DNA from: an uncultured Prevotellaceae bacterium
GTDB lineage: Bacteria; Bacteroidota; Bacteroidia; Bacteroidales; Bacteroidaceae
Assembly: GCA_946186505.1 (NCBI GenBank)
Contig: CAMHNI010000036.1
Coordinates: 1 to 36,828 of the forward strand
Reading direction: 5' to 3'
DNA length: 36,828 nucleotides
Shown here: positions 17,803 through 25,231 of the stretch, in pieces
Layout: every line of letters begins with the position of its first letter
Numbering within the stretch: position 1 is the stretch's first letter
Program-made: the position numbers and the translations under genes
Notes under the pieces: generated by a model
What the model saw: the letters and a program-made list of their open reading frames with translations, nothing else
What the model was told of the DNA's origin: nothing
Database searches by the model: none

Positions 17803-17951
17803 GCCTCCCCAAGCCCCTCCCAGGGAGGGGATGTTAGTTACATAACTGGGGTATTATTCTAAAGATTAAACATTAATTATATATTCATTATCAGCCATAC
17901 AGCCTCCTTGTCTATTCAGACACCCCCTCCCTTTGGCGGGGTTGGGGAGGC
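17803..17951. repeat. Complete MITE-like palindromic element between kduI and the MFS gene
   Basis: A 149-base element whose left end GCCTCCCCAAGCCCC and right end (complement GCCTCCCCAACCCCG) form terminal inverted repeats. Each end folds on itself (CCCCTCCCAGGGAGGGG at left). The AT-rich centre carries GATGTTAGTTACATAACTGGGG and TGTCTATTCAGACA. It starts 31 bases upstream of the MFS ATG and ends two bases from the kduI stop. It shares its layout and internal motifs with the copy at 18961-19143. Confidence 0.85.
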
Positions 17952-17953
17952 CA

Positions 17954-18955
17954 TTAACGGATGTCAATCACGGGAATATTGTCTTTGTCATTATAGTAGA
18001 GGTTCTCGCCGGCCATACCCCAGATGAAGGTGTAGTAGTAGGTGCCGGCAGCGGCGTGCATCGACCATTCGGGCGACATGATGGCCTGATCGTTGTGCAG
18101 CCAGACGACGCGGCTCTCCTCAGGCTGGCCCATGATGTGGGCGATGGTCTGGTCCTGAGGCAGGTTGAAGTAGTAGTAAGCCTCGATGCGGCGACCGTGG
18201 GTGTGGGGCGGCATCGTGTTCCAGGCAGCACCGGGATTGAGCTGCGTCAGACCGAGCTGCAGCTGGCAGGGACCTTCCTCAAGCACGTCGTTGACGATGA
18301 GCTTATAGACAGTGCGGTTGTTGCACTCCTCCAGCGAGCCGACGGGGCCCCAGACGGCGGCCTTCAGCGAACCCTTTCGGCCGTCGAGGGTAATCCACTG
18401 CGTCTTGTAGTGCTGGTGGGCGGTGGCGCTGTTCAGGTAGAACTTCGCGGGCTTCTTGGCGTCCTTCGAGCGGAAGAGAACTTCCTTGTTCACGTCCTTA
18501 TCCTTGCCGATATGGCCGCGGCCGATGTAGAGGGCCTCCTTGGGCGAGAGGGCGTACTCCTTGCCATCGACGATGACGACGCCCTCGCCCTCGCCGCAGT
18601 TCACCAGGCCGAGTTCACGGTTGTAGAGGAAGTACTTCTCCTTGATATTTTTGTCCACATCAAGGCCCAGTTCCCAGAAGTTCTCCAGTTTCAAGGTTTT
18701 GTTCACAGGCATGGCGCCGCCAAAGATAAAACGGTCGTAGTGACTGTATGTCAGCAGAATAGAGTCTGCTGCCATCACCTTCTCCATGACAAAACGTTCA
18801 CGAAGCATCTTTGTGTCGTAATGCTTGACATCCTCGGGATGGCACGCAGTCTGGAACTTCACGTGTTGAACGCCCACATACCTGTCGGCTTCCTGCGCCT
18901 GGGCAGAAAGCGTGAGGGCTAAAGCCCCCGCAATGGTCAGAATTGTTTTTTTCAT
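17954..18955 (-). CDS. kduI: 5-keto-4-deoxyuronate isomerase (KduI) with predicted signal peptide
   Basis: KduI interconverts 5-keto-4-deoxyuronate and 2,5-diketo-3-deoxygluconate in the breakdown of pectin and other unsaturated uronates. 333 residues against a usual ~280. The excess includes a classical signal peptide, [21 protein letters not shown], and an internal stretch around [18 protein letters not shown]. The cupin metal site is intact: [15 protein letters not shown] supplies two His and the Glu, and [21 protein letters not shown] supplies the third His. I start at ATG 18955; five upstream codons in the long frame come from the adjoining repeat. KduI enzymes are normally cytoplasmic, so a secreted (periplasmic) form is unusual. 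It lies between gatC and an ExuT-like gene, each gap filled by a related repeat element. Confidence 0.92.
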   Translation of the reverse strand: MKKTILTIAGALALTLSAQAQEADRYVGVQHVKFQTACHPEDVKHYDTKMLRERFVMEKVMAADSILLTYSHYDRFIFGGAMPVNKTLKLENFWELGLDVDKNIKEKYFLYNRELGLVNCGEGEGVVIVDGKEYALSPKEALYIGRGHIGKDKDVNKEVLFRSKDAKKPAKFYLNSATAHQHYKTQWITLDGRKGSLKAAVWGPVGSLEECNNRTVYKLIVNDVLEEGPCQLQLGLTQLNPGAAWNTMPPHTHGRRIEAYYYFNLPQDQTIAHIMGQPEESRVVWLHNDQAIMSPEWSMHAAAGTYYYTFIWGMAGENLYYNDKDNIPVIDIR

Positions 18956-18960
18956 AATAA

Positions 18961-19143
18961 GCCCACCCAAGCCCTCCGAGGGGAGGGATGTTTAATCACA
19001 TACTGGGTGCTCCGTTTTTTTGTTGTTATTGATGTTTTTATTATTATCTTTGTCTATCAGCCCACCATGTCTATTCAGACATCTCTCCCTTTCTTGCTTA
19101 GGCAAGCGTCCCTTTAGGCCGAGCGGGGAGGACTTGGGTTGGC
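18961..19143. repeat. Complete MITE-like palindromic element between gatC and kduI
   Basis: A 183-base element with ends GCCCACCCAAGCCCTCC and (complement) GCCAACCCAAGTCCTCC, 14 of 17 or better identical. Its internal motifs GATGTTTAATCACATACTGGG and TGTCTATTCAGACA match the 17803-17951 copy. It also carries a module at 19104-19125 shared with the insertion in pyrG (3153-3174). It abuts the gatC stop (19147) and the kduI start. Confidence 0.85.
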
Positions 19144-19146
19144 TTT

Positions 19147-20511
19147 CTACTTATTGTTCTCTTCTTTTACAATACGCATGCGGTTCCACACCACCATAGC
19201 AATGGTGATGAGCGTAAGGACGGCAGCGCCAATCCACTTCAGGTAAGCCACGCACTTGTAGATGACCCAGCCGAAGAGCGAGGAGGCGAAGTCGAGGGCA
19301 CCAGCCTGAAAGCCTTCAGGAATCTTGGCAGCAGGATCCTGGGTCTGGGCATAGACAGTCTGGGCCGCCTGCGTGAAGGCAGGAGCCATATCAGTGACAA
19401 ACCACAAGCCGATGCCTACGGCAACGATGCCAACGATGAGCGTCTTTACCACATTACCCTTCGTGTAGGGCAGCACCATAACGAACACGTAGAACATGCC
19501 TGCCAGCGACGCTAACGGCAGGAACTCATTGCCTGGCAGAGCGACAGCCATCAGGAGGGCCAAGGGGATGAGGATGAGTGAGGCCACAAGCGTCGTTGGG
19601 TGACCAATGACCAGTGCGGGCGACATGCCAATATACACCTTCTTGCCCGCCCACTTCTTCTGCACTACCTCCTGCGTTTTCTCGGCTATGGGCTTCAGTC
19701 CGTCGATGAAAAGCTTAGTGATGCGCGGTATGAGCTCCATCACGGCACCCATTGTCACACCCAGGAAGAGCACCTTCTTGATGTCAAGCTGAGCCACAGC
19801 ACCTATCAATGCGCCCACGATAACGCCCAGGACTATCGGTTCTCCAAGTACGCCGAACTTCTTCTTCAGACCGTCGGCATCAATGTCGAGTTTCGAGAAA
19901 CCTGGGATTCTGTCCAAGAGCCAATTGACGCCAATGGCGAAAGCCGTGAAACTCTGGCAGAACGGCTGGGGGATACTAATACCCTCCATATCATCATAGT
20001 AACCCTGAAAGCGGTCGGCAGTCAGGTCGGCCATCACGAGTGTGATAATATAGCAGACGATGGCTGCGAAATAGCCCCATGCCAACGACTGGTCCATAAC
20101 GAAGTATGCCACAGCTCCTATAAAAGCAAAATGCCAGTAGTTCCACAGGTCGATGTTCACTGTACGCGTACACTTAGTAACCAGCAGAAGGAAGTTTACG
20201 CCAAGGCAGATGGGAATGATAAGTGCACCCACCGCCGTATTGTAGGCTACAGCGGCTGCAGCAGGCCAACCCATGTCGAACACGCCAAGCTGTAGGTCAT
20301 AGAGCTGCGAGATTTCACTCAGCGGACTGCCGAAGTTAGTAGTCAGCAGGGCAGTGACAATTCCCAAGCCGACAAAACCAACGCCGACATAGAGTCCGCT
20401 TTTCAAAGCCTTGCCGAACTTCATGCCTATGCACAGGCCAATAATAGTAAAGAGGATAGGCATCATCACTGACGCGCCAAGACTGATAATGTAACTGAAT
20501 ACTTGTTCCAT
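19147..20511 (-). CDS. gatC: GatC-type PTS EIIC (galactitol family) membrane protein, no visible EIIA/EIIB
   Basis: A 454-residue polytopic protein that resembles E. coli GatC along its whole length, e.g. SGLYVGVGFVGLGIV, FDMGWPAAAAVAYNT, TVNIDLWNYWHFAFIGA, FGVLGEPIVLGVIVGALIG, GLKPIAEKTQE and GMSPALVIGHPTTLVASLILIPL. In enterobacteria GatC moves galactitol while GatA and GatB phosphorylate it. Here no EIIA, EIIB, EI or HPr gene is near, and the neighbours are kduI and an ExuT-like carrier. It may act as a non-phosphorylating carrier for a sugar acid or polyol; this is inference. A TAATTTTG box lies upstream, so it is probably first in the cassette. Confidence 0.88.
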   Translation of the reverse strand: MEQVFSYIISLGASVMMPILFTIIGLCIGMKFGKALKSGLYVGVGFVGLGIVTALLTTNFGSPLSEISQLYDLQLGVFDMGWPAAAAVAYNTAVGALIIPICLGVNFLLLVTKCTRTVNIDLWNYWHFAFIGAVAYFVMDQSLAWGYFAAIVCYIITLVMADLTADRFQGYYDDMEGISIPQPFCQSFTAFAIGVNWLLDRIPGFSKLDIDADGLKKKFGVLGEPIVLGVIVGALIGAVAQLDIKKVLFLGVTMGAVMELIPRITKLFIDGLKPIAEKTQEVVQKKWAGKKVYIGMSPALVIGHPTTLVASLILIPLALLMAVALPGNEFLPLASLAGMFYVFVMVLPYTKGNVVKTLIVGIVAVGIGLWFVTDMAPAFTQAAQTVYAQTQDPAAKIPEGFQAGALDFASSLFGWVIYKCVAYLKWIGAAVLTLITIAMVVWNRMRIVKEENNK

Positions 20512-20551
20512 TTTTATCGATTAGTTGTTTGTTTTAGCGTAGAAATCGGTG

Positions 20552-20559
20552 CAAAATTA
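20552..20559 (-). promoter_or_regulatory. -7 promoter box for the gatC-kduI-MFS cassette
   Basis: TAATTTTG on the minus strand, about 40 bases upstream of the gatC ATG. No clear -33 TTTG at the usual spacing. Confidence 0.55.
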
Positions 20560-20602
20560 CTAAAAATTTTTTAATTGGCGGCAGAAATTGCCAGAAAGTT
20601 TG

Positions 20603-20610
20603 TAACTTTG
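20603..20610 (+). promoter_or_regulatory. -7 promoter box for the M6 protease gene
   Basis: TAACTTTG on the plus strand, divergent from the gatC box 44 bases away. Transcription would begin near 20616, which favours the ATG at 20643 over the upstream in-frame start at 20622. Confidence 0.6.
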
Positions 20611-20642
20611 TACCCTCTTATTTGTCATCAAAGCTTGAAAAA

Positions 20643-22202
20643 ATGATAAGAACACTATATGTGACAGTTTTTGCCCTACTTCTGTCGCTTCAGACAACTG
20701 TAGCGAGTGCCAGGAAAGGGGTGGGCTGTTGGCGCACGCAGTCGGCTCAACGTGCGGCAATGTCACGGCTGCCTCTGGCTGGTGCCCGTAGCGTTGAGGC
20801 AGGCCAATTCACCAATTATCGGGGACAAAAAAAGGGGCTGGTGATTTTAGCCGAGTTTGCCGATAAGAAATTCAAAAGTACAAACAATTGGCTGAAATAC
20901 AACGATATACTGAACGCACCGGGGTACACCTCTTCCGAAGGCTTTCGGGGCAGCGTCGCCGACTATTTCCGCGACCAGTCGGCAGGACTGTTTGAACTGG
21001 TGTTTGATGTTATGGGTCCCTATACTACCGAGAAAAACTACAAGTACTACGGTCAGAACGATGAGGATGGTAACGATATGCATGCCGAGGAGATGATTGC
21101 CGAAGTTTGCAGGGCCGCCGATGCTGATGTCAACTTCGCCGACTATGATTGGGACGGCGACGGCGAGGTGGACGAGGTCTTCGTGCTCTATGCAGGCAAG
21201 GGTGAGGCCGATACTGATATTCCTAACTACATCTGGCCCCACATGTGGGGACTGCAAGAGGCAGGACTGCCGCTGACGATTGACGGTGTTGTCATCAACG
21301 TCTATGCCTGTGCTAATGAACAGACCGCCTCGGGCAAGATTAACGGCATCGGCACATTCTGCCATGAGTTCTCCCACTGCTTGGGATTCCCAGACTTCTA
21401 CGACATCAACTACGACGGACTTTTTGGTATGGGCGACTTCGACCTCATGTCTGGTGGCTCCTACGGCGGCAATGGCTTCTGTCCTGTGGGCTATACTGCT
21501 TACGAGAAAATGGTGTGCGGATGGCTGTCTCCTGTCGTGTTGGCCGATGAAGATGTTGCCGTTGACAGTTTGTGCCCGATGAGTGAGCACGGGAACACCT
21601 ATATTATATATAATGATGCTACCCCGGACGAGTACTATATGATAGAAAACCGTCAGCAGACAGGGTGGGATGAAGCGTATCCTGCTGCAGGTCTGATGAT
21701 TACGCATGTTGACTATGACAGCGAGGTGTGGTACAACAATATACCGAACTCCATACTGACACGTAGGGAGGCTTGGGCGATGGGGCTTACCTGTGGCAAT
21801 GATCATCAGCGTATGACCCTTTTTCATGCCGACAACGACGATGACCAGAAGTACTGGAATGCGAGTTACGGATACCACACCAAGACCACCATTGACACCG
21901 ACCTCTACCCATACGGGAAGTGCGATTCATTGACGGCTGAGTCAAAGCCTGCAGCAATATTATTCAATAACAATTCTGAAGGGACGAAGTTGATGCAGGG
22001 AGCCATTCTCGACATCAGGCAAAACCGTAACGGAACCATGTCGTTCCGCTATCGGGCCAAGAAGCCTGACGATGTTGCTGACCACCTGCAGCCTCTCGGC
22101 TATGGTTTGCAGAAACCTGACATTTACGACTTGCAGGGACGTAGGGTGGAGGAAATGCGTAAGGGCATCTACATCGTCAACGGCAGGAAAGTCGTGCGCT
22201 AA
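20643..22202 (+). CDS. Secreted M6-family zinc metalloprotease
   Basis: A 519-residue secreted peptidase of the immune inhibitor A (M6) group. Start at ATG 20643 gives a signal peptide (MIRTLYVTVFALLLSLQTTVASA). The catalytic zinc site is HEFSHCLGFPD near residue 240, with the metzincin-like turn GMGDFDLMSGG downstream. FADYDWDGDGEVDEVFVLYAGKGE is the Asp-rich segment typical of the family, and YFRDQSAGLFELVFDVMGPY is its conserved N-terminal part. The C-terminus, IYDLQGRRVEEMRKGIYIVNGRKVVR, resembles the short sorting tails of Prevotella secreted proteins. With sprA in the same window, type IX export is plausible but not shown. It converges with the XRE gene, 17 bases between stops. Confidence 0.9.
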   Translation: MIRTLYVTVFALLLSLQTTVASARKGVGCWRTQSAQRAAMSRLPLAGARSVEAGQFTNYRGQKKGLVILAEFADKKFKSTNNWLKYNDILNAPGYTSSEGFRGSVADYFRDQSAGLFELVFDVMGPYTTEKNYKYYGQNDEDGNDMHAEEMIAEVCRAADADVNFADYDWDGDGEVDEVFVLYAGKGEADTDIPNYIWPHMWGLQEAGLPLTIDGVVINVYACANEQTASGKINGIGTFCHEFSHCLGFPDFYDINYDGLFGMGDFDLMSGGSYGGNGFCPVGYTAYEKMVCGWLSPVVLADEDVAVDSLCPMSEHGNTYIIYNDATPDEYYMIENRQQTGWDEAYPAAGLMITHVDYDSEVWYNNIPNSILTRREAWAMGLTCGNDHQRMTLFHADNDDDQKYWNASYGYHTKTTIDTDLYPYGKCDSLTAESKPAAILFNNNSEGTKLMQGAILDIRQNRNGTMSFRYRAKKPDDVADHLQPLGYGLQKPDIYDLQGRRVEEMRKGIYIVNGRKVVR

Positions 22203-22219
22203 TCTTATCTGCTTTTTTG

Positions 22220-22717
22220 TTATTTTTTTGAGGGGGTGAAACTCTCCCATGTCTGATCGTCGTAATAGATGCGAATTTCTGTTACGCGGCGTTGTGGTTT
22301 GTCAAATATTTTAACCTCATCACGGGGCGAAATCTGACGTGTACTTTTTACACTATTCTGACTCGCAGTCAGTGGGACGTGATTTTCTGGTGTAGTGACA
22401 GCTGGGTTGAGGGTGGGAGAGGATGACTGTGCAAAATCGAGAATCTGATCCTGAACTGTCTCGGGCTTTGCCGGTGATGGTAGGTCTGGTGTCTCTGCCG
22501 TTTTTGAGGCGAGGTACATGGGGCCTGAACCAAACATGAGCCAGTCGAGACTGATGTCAGGAATTTTCTTTCTGATGGCTTCGACTATGTTAAGTGACGG
22601 CTTGGTACGATCATTGAAGATGCTGCTCAGCGATGCTGGCGACATTCCGATGAATTGTGCGAACACTTGTTGGGTCATGTGTTGTGACTCCATAATCTGG
22701 CGAATTCTATCCTTCAT
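22220..22717 (-). CDS. XRE-family helix-turn-helix regulator
   Basis: 165 residues. The N-terminal ~65 form a Cro/CI-type helix-turn-helix (MTQQVFAQFIGMSPASLSSIFNDRTKPSLNIVEAIRKKIPDISLDWLMFG), where the phrase around LDWLMFGSGPMY is usual in Bacteroidales stand-alone regulators. A Pro/Ser/Thr-rich linker (residues ~75-130) leads to a small conserved-looking tail, RRVTEIRIYYDDQTWESF, of unknown role. Start ATG at 22717; a TACCTTTG box lies 54 bases upstream. The target is unknown. No phage or restriction genes flank it, so a housekeeping or stress role is as likely as a mobile-element one. Confidence 0.85.
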   Translation of the reverse strand: MKDRIRQIMESQHMTQQVFAQFIGMSPASLSSIFNDRTKPSLNIVEAIRKKIPDISLDWLMFGSGPMYLASKTAETPDLPSPAKPETVQDQILDFAQSSSPTLNPAVTTPENHVPLTASQNSVKSTRQISPRDEVKIFDKPQRRVTEIRIYYDDQTWESFTPSKK

Positions 22718-22770
22718 TTTCTTTGTTAGCTTGATTAGGGGGCATTTTGGCCCTCTTCCGTTTCAGTTTA

Positions 22771-22778
22771 CAAAGGTA
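22771..22778 (-). promoter_or_regulatory. -7 promoter box for the XRE regulator
   Basis: TACCTTTG on the minus strand, with a TTGC 19 bases further upstream as a weak -33. The leader contains a short hairpin GGGCCAAAATGCCC near 22740. Confidence 0.55.
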
Positions 22779-22779
22779 A

Positions 22780-23435
22780 AACAAAAAAATGGAACTCGCA
22801 ACATTTGTGAAGAAAATTTTTAGTTGTGAAATTCAAATTTTTAATGCCGAATCATCGGTTTTGGATTGTAAATCGTTGGAAGTAGTGGGTTTTGAATTAC
22901 AAATCTAAATTCAGAGGACTAAAGCGTACCAAAGGATTATTATAGGCTATTATCTTAAATAACTGAGTATAAAATAGCTATTTATATGTAAGATGCCGTA
23001 AAAGACCTAAATATGCATGTTTAGAAAGCTAAACTCCTATATCATTCCGCCTCATCACTTCCATTTTATTATGCAAACAACTGAGTTTTAGAAGCTTAAC
23101 AACTAAAAACAAAGCGTGCATATTTATAAATATAGAAATGTAAATAACCGAATTTACGATTTTGATTTACGAATTTAATGTACTAAAGTTTTGTGTTTGA
23201 TTGTAAAATATAAGTTTCTAAACGTTGACTATTTAGAGTGCCAAACCTCTTTAGAATACAAAATTCGCAAAACAAAACGCAAAAAAACGTGAACACTAAA
23301 TTTTGAAGAGCCAAAATAACGCAATTTTGGCATTACTCATAAATTCTTGGCGAGCCATGAGACAGCGAGAAAATACGCGAGTTTTGAGTGGTCTAAAAAT
23401 GTCTGAAACCCCTGTCTGCATAGGGTTTTGCGCAT
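22780..23435. other. AT-rich gene-free island between the XRE gene and holA
   Basis: About 650 bases of markedly lower GC than the flanking genes. No open frame of useful length and no tRNA-like fold recognised. Words such as CTAAA, GAATTT and AAATTC recur; ATTTACGA occurs twice at about 23151-23175. Possible roles (regulatory DNA, degraded element) cannot be told apart by eye. Confidence 0.5.
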
Positions 23436-23468
23436 AAAAAAAGCGTCCCCAAAAGACGCTGTTTTTGT
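23435..23468. terminator. Bidirectional-type terminator downstream of holA
   Basis: Stem AGCGTC (23442-23447) and GACGCT (23455-23460) with loop CCCAAAA, flanked by an A-run on the left and GTTTTTG on the right. It works on paper in both directions. On the minus strand it lies just after the holA stop. Confidence 0.7.
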
Positions 23469-23486
23469 AAATTCCAGAAGCCGAAA

Positions 23487-24515
23487 TCAGTGCAAAATGT
23501 AAAAAATTAGCTCCCTTAACAGCTCCTCAGCGGGGGTATTTGGGTTGTCTAACCCCTTACTTTTGGCATCAGTTTCACGTATCTTGCTAATTATTTGCAT
23601 CACTTTCTTTCCAGAGTAGTTCCTCATGCCAGTCATGTAGTCCTTCGCGGCCCATGGACTTCTTAGTTCCAGCCATTCCGCAACGCCCTCCTGGCTTTGC
23701 TTTTTTGGCGAATAAAATGCGATCATCAGATTTTGGAAATAATTGAAGAGCAACGGGAGAATTTGATAGAGTGAACCTGCCTTTGGATTATTGTTAAAAT
23801 ACTTTACTATCAAGTTTGCTTTGTAAACGTTGCGGTTGACGATGGCATCGCGCAGTTCAAAAGTGTTAAAATCTTTGCTTACGCCTATCTGTTCCTCTAC
23901 TACTTCCGGAGTTACTCTTTTGTCTGTTTCAGGCAGTGACAGAATTACCTTGTCCAGCTCGCCAGTCAGCCTGCTCAGGTCAGTACCGATGGCATCGGCA
24001 ATCAGTTGTGTTGACTTGGGGTCGATGCTCACCTCACGCTGCTTCAGGTACTTTTCAATGAATGCTGGCAGGTCACGGTCGCGCAGTTTCTTGCTCTCGA
24101 ACAGCACACCAGCATCGCGTATCGTCTTCACATATTCCCGCTTTCGACCGTCGATGGTGCCGTTCTTGTGACAGAGAACGAGCACCGTCGATTTCATGGG
24201 CTTCTTGAAATACTTCTCTAACTGGTCTGTCTGTTTGATATTCTGTGCCTCCTTGACAATCACCACCTGCCGTTCGGCCATCATGGGGTAACGGCGGGCG
24301 GCATCGGCCACCTGAGCGGCGTTGACGTCACTGCCGAACATGATTGTCTGGTTGAAGTCGCGTTCCTCTGGAGCCAGAGCATGCTCGGCTATGTAGTCGC
24401 TGATTTTGTCGATGTAGTACGATTCTTCTCCCATCAGGTAGTAAATGGGGGCATATTGACCAGCCTTCAGGTCAGTCATGATGCTGTCGTAGGTCACGTT
24501 TTTCGCCTCTGCCAT
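23487..24515 (-). CDS. holA: DNA polymerase III delta subunit
   Basis: Clamp-loader subunit that opens the sliding clamp. 342 residues, usual size. Recognisable features: APIYYLMGEESYYIDKISDYI at the N-terminus (degenerate nucleotide-binding region), DFNQTIMFGSD, RYPMMAERQVVIVKEAQ, and the C-terminal LREL-type helix. TDLSRLTGELDKVILSLPE and VSKDFNTFELRDAIVNRN are typical of Bacteroidetes HolA. It has its own TTTG-19-TAACTTTG promoter and is divergent from the HsdR-N-like gene. Start ATG at 24515. Confidence 0.93.
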   Translation of the reverse strand: MAEAKNVTYDSIMTDLKAGQYAPIYYLMGEESYYIDKISDYIAEHALAPEERDFNQTIMFGSDVNAAQVADAARRYPMMAERQVVIVKEAQNIKQTDQLEKYFKKPMKSTVLVLCHKNGTIDGRKREYVKTIRDAGVLFESKKLRDRDLPAFIEKYLKQREVSIDPKSTQLIADAIGTDLSRLTGELDKVILSLPETDKRVTPEVVEEQIGVSKDFNTFELRDAIVNRNVYKANLIVKYFNNNPKAGSLYQILPLLFNYFQNLMIAFYSPKKQSQEGVAEWLELRSPWAAKDYMTGMRNYSGKKVMQIISKIRETDAKSKGLDNPNTPAEELLRELIFYILH

Positions 24516-24538
24516 AGTTCTCGTTTGCTTTTATGCTG

Positions 24539-24569
24539 CAAAGTTAAGCAAAAGTTTTGATTTTCCAAA
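24539..24569 (-). promoter_or_regulatory. Promoter for holA
   Basis: TTTG (24566-24569) and TAACTTTG (24539-24546) on the minus strand separated by 19 bases, a textbook Bacteroidetes arrangement. Confidence 0.75.
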
Positions 24570-24649
24570 GCCTTTTCCGCCCTTTTGCTGTCTGTAATAC
24601 ACGAAGAACCAGCGGAAAGACTGTTACTATGAAAAAGCAGCCCAATTAC

Positions 24650-24680
24650 TTGGCTGTATCAGCATAATTTCGTAACTTTG
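24650..24680 (+). promoter_or_regulatory. Promoter for the HsdR-N-like gene, probably leaderless
   Basis: TTGG (24650-24653), 19 bases, then TAACTTTG (24673-24680). The ATG begins only five bases after the box, about where transcription should start, so the mRNA would have little or no 5' leader. Confidence 0.65.
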
Positions 24681-24685
24681 CAACC

Positions 24686-25138
24686 ATGCAACAGTTGAAC
24701 TTACCGCCTTATATGGCCAGTATTGTCACGAAAGAAGGGCGTCAGATGATTTTTGATGTGCTGCGCCGCCGTCACGTAGCCTTGACGCCCGAGGAATGGG
24801 TGCGACAGCACTTCGTCCACTATCTCATGGAGCACAAGGGCTATCCGAAGGGGCTGCTGGTAAACGAGACGGAGTTGCGTATCGGTGACAAGCGTCTGCG
24901 CTGTGATACCGTTTTGTATGACAAGGAGTTGCAGCCCCGTATGATTATAGAGTATAAGGCTCCACAAATAACAATACAGCAGAAGACCTTCGACCAGATA
25001 TCGGTCTATAATCTTCTGCTGCATGCTGATTTCCTCGTGGTCAGCAACGGTTTACAGCACTATTGCTGCCAGATGGACTATGAGCGCCGTTCGTACCGTT
25101 TTCTGACGGAAATACCGGACTACGACACCATCAAGTGA
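24686..25138 (+). CDS. Small protein with type I restriction HsdR N-terminal-like nuclease fold
   Basis: 150 residues, a stand-alone version of the domain found at the N-terminus of some restriction R subunits (HSDR_N_2 type). A PD-(D/E)xK-like core is visible: RCDTVLYD (Asp) followed by MIIEYKAP (Glu-x-Lys) near residues 75-93, then TFDQISVYNLLLHADFLVVSNG. There is no helicase, methylase or specificity gene nearby, so a conventional restriction role is unlikely. Similar small proteins are common in Bacteroidetes chromosomes, often beside housekeeping genes; their role is not known to me. Divergent from holA. Confidence 0.8.
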   Translation: MQQLNLPPYMASIVTKEGRQMIFDVLRRRHVALTPEEWVRQHFVHYLMEHKGYPKGLLVNETELRIGDKRLRCDTVLYDKELQPRMIIEYKAPQITIQQKTFDQISVYNLLLHADFLVVSNGLQHYCCQMDYERRSYRFLTEIPDYDTIK

Positions 25139-25142
25139 GAGT

Positions 25143-25214
25143 ACTTCACTTTTCACTTTTCACTCTTCACTTTTCACTCTTCACTTTTTTACTTTTTACT
25201 CTTCACTTTTCACT
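25143..25214. repeat. Heptamer microsatellite (TTCACTT/TTCACTC)
   Basis: About ten imperfect tandem heptamers between the convergent ends of the HsdR-N-like gene and the zinc-ribbon gene. The same unit is found at the amtB 3' end (4752-4800). Confidence 0.85.
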
Positions 25215-25231
25215 AGCGAAGCGCAGTGCCC

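Noticed and set aside
20847..21878. A 343-codon minus-strand frame opposite the M6 protease
   Set aside because: The plus-strand protein has a complete signal peptide and zinc site, so the antisense frame is a shadow.
24686..25138. Type I restriction-modification system
   Set aside because: Only a solo N-terminal-like domain is present; there is no helicase, methyltransferase or specificity subunit.
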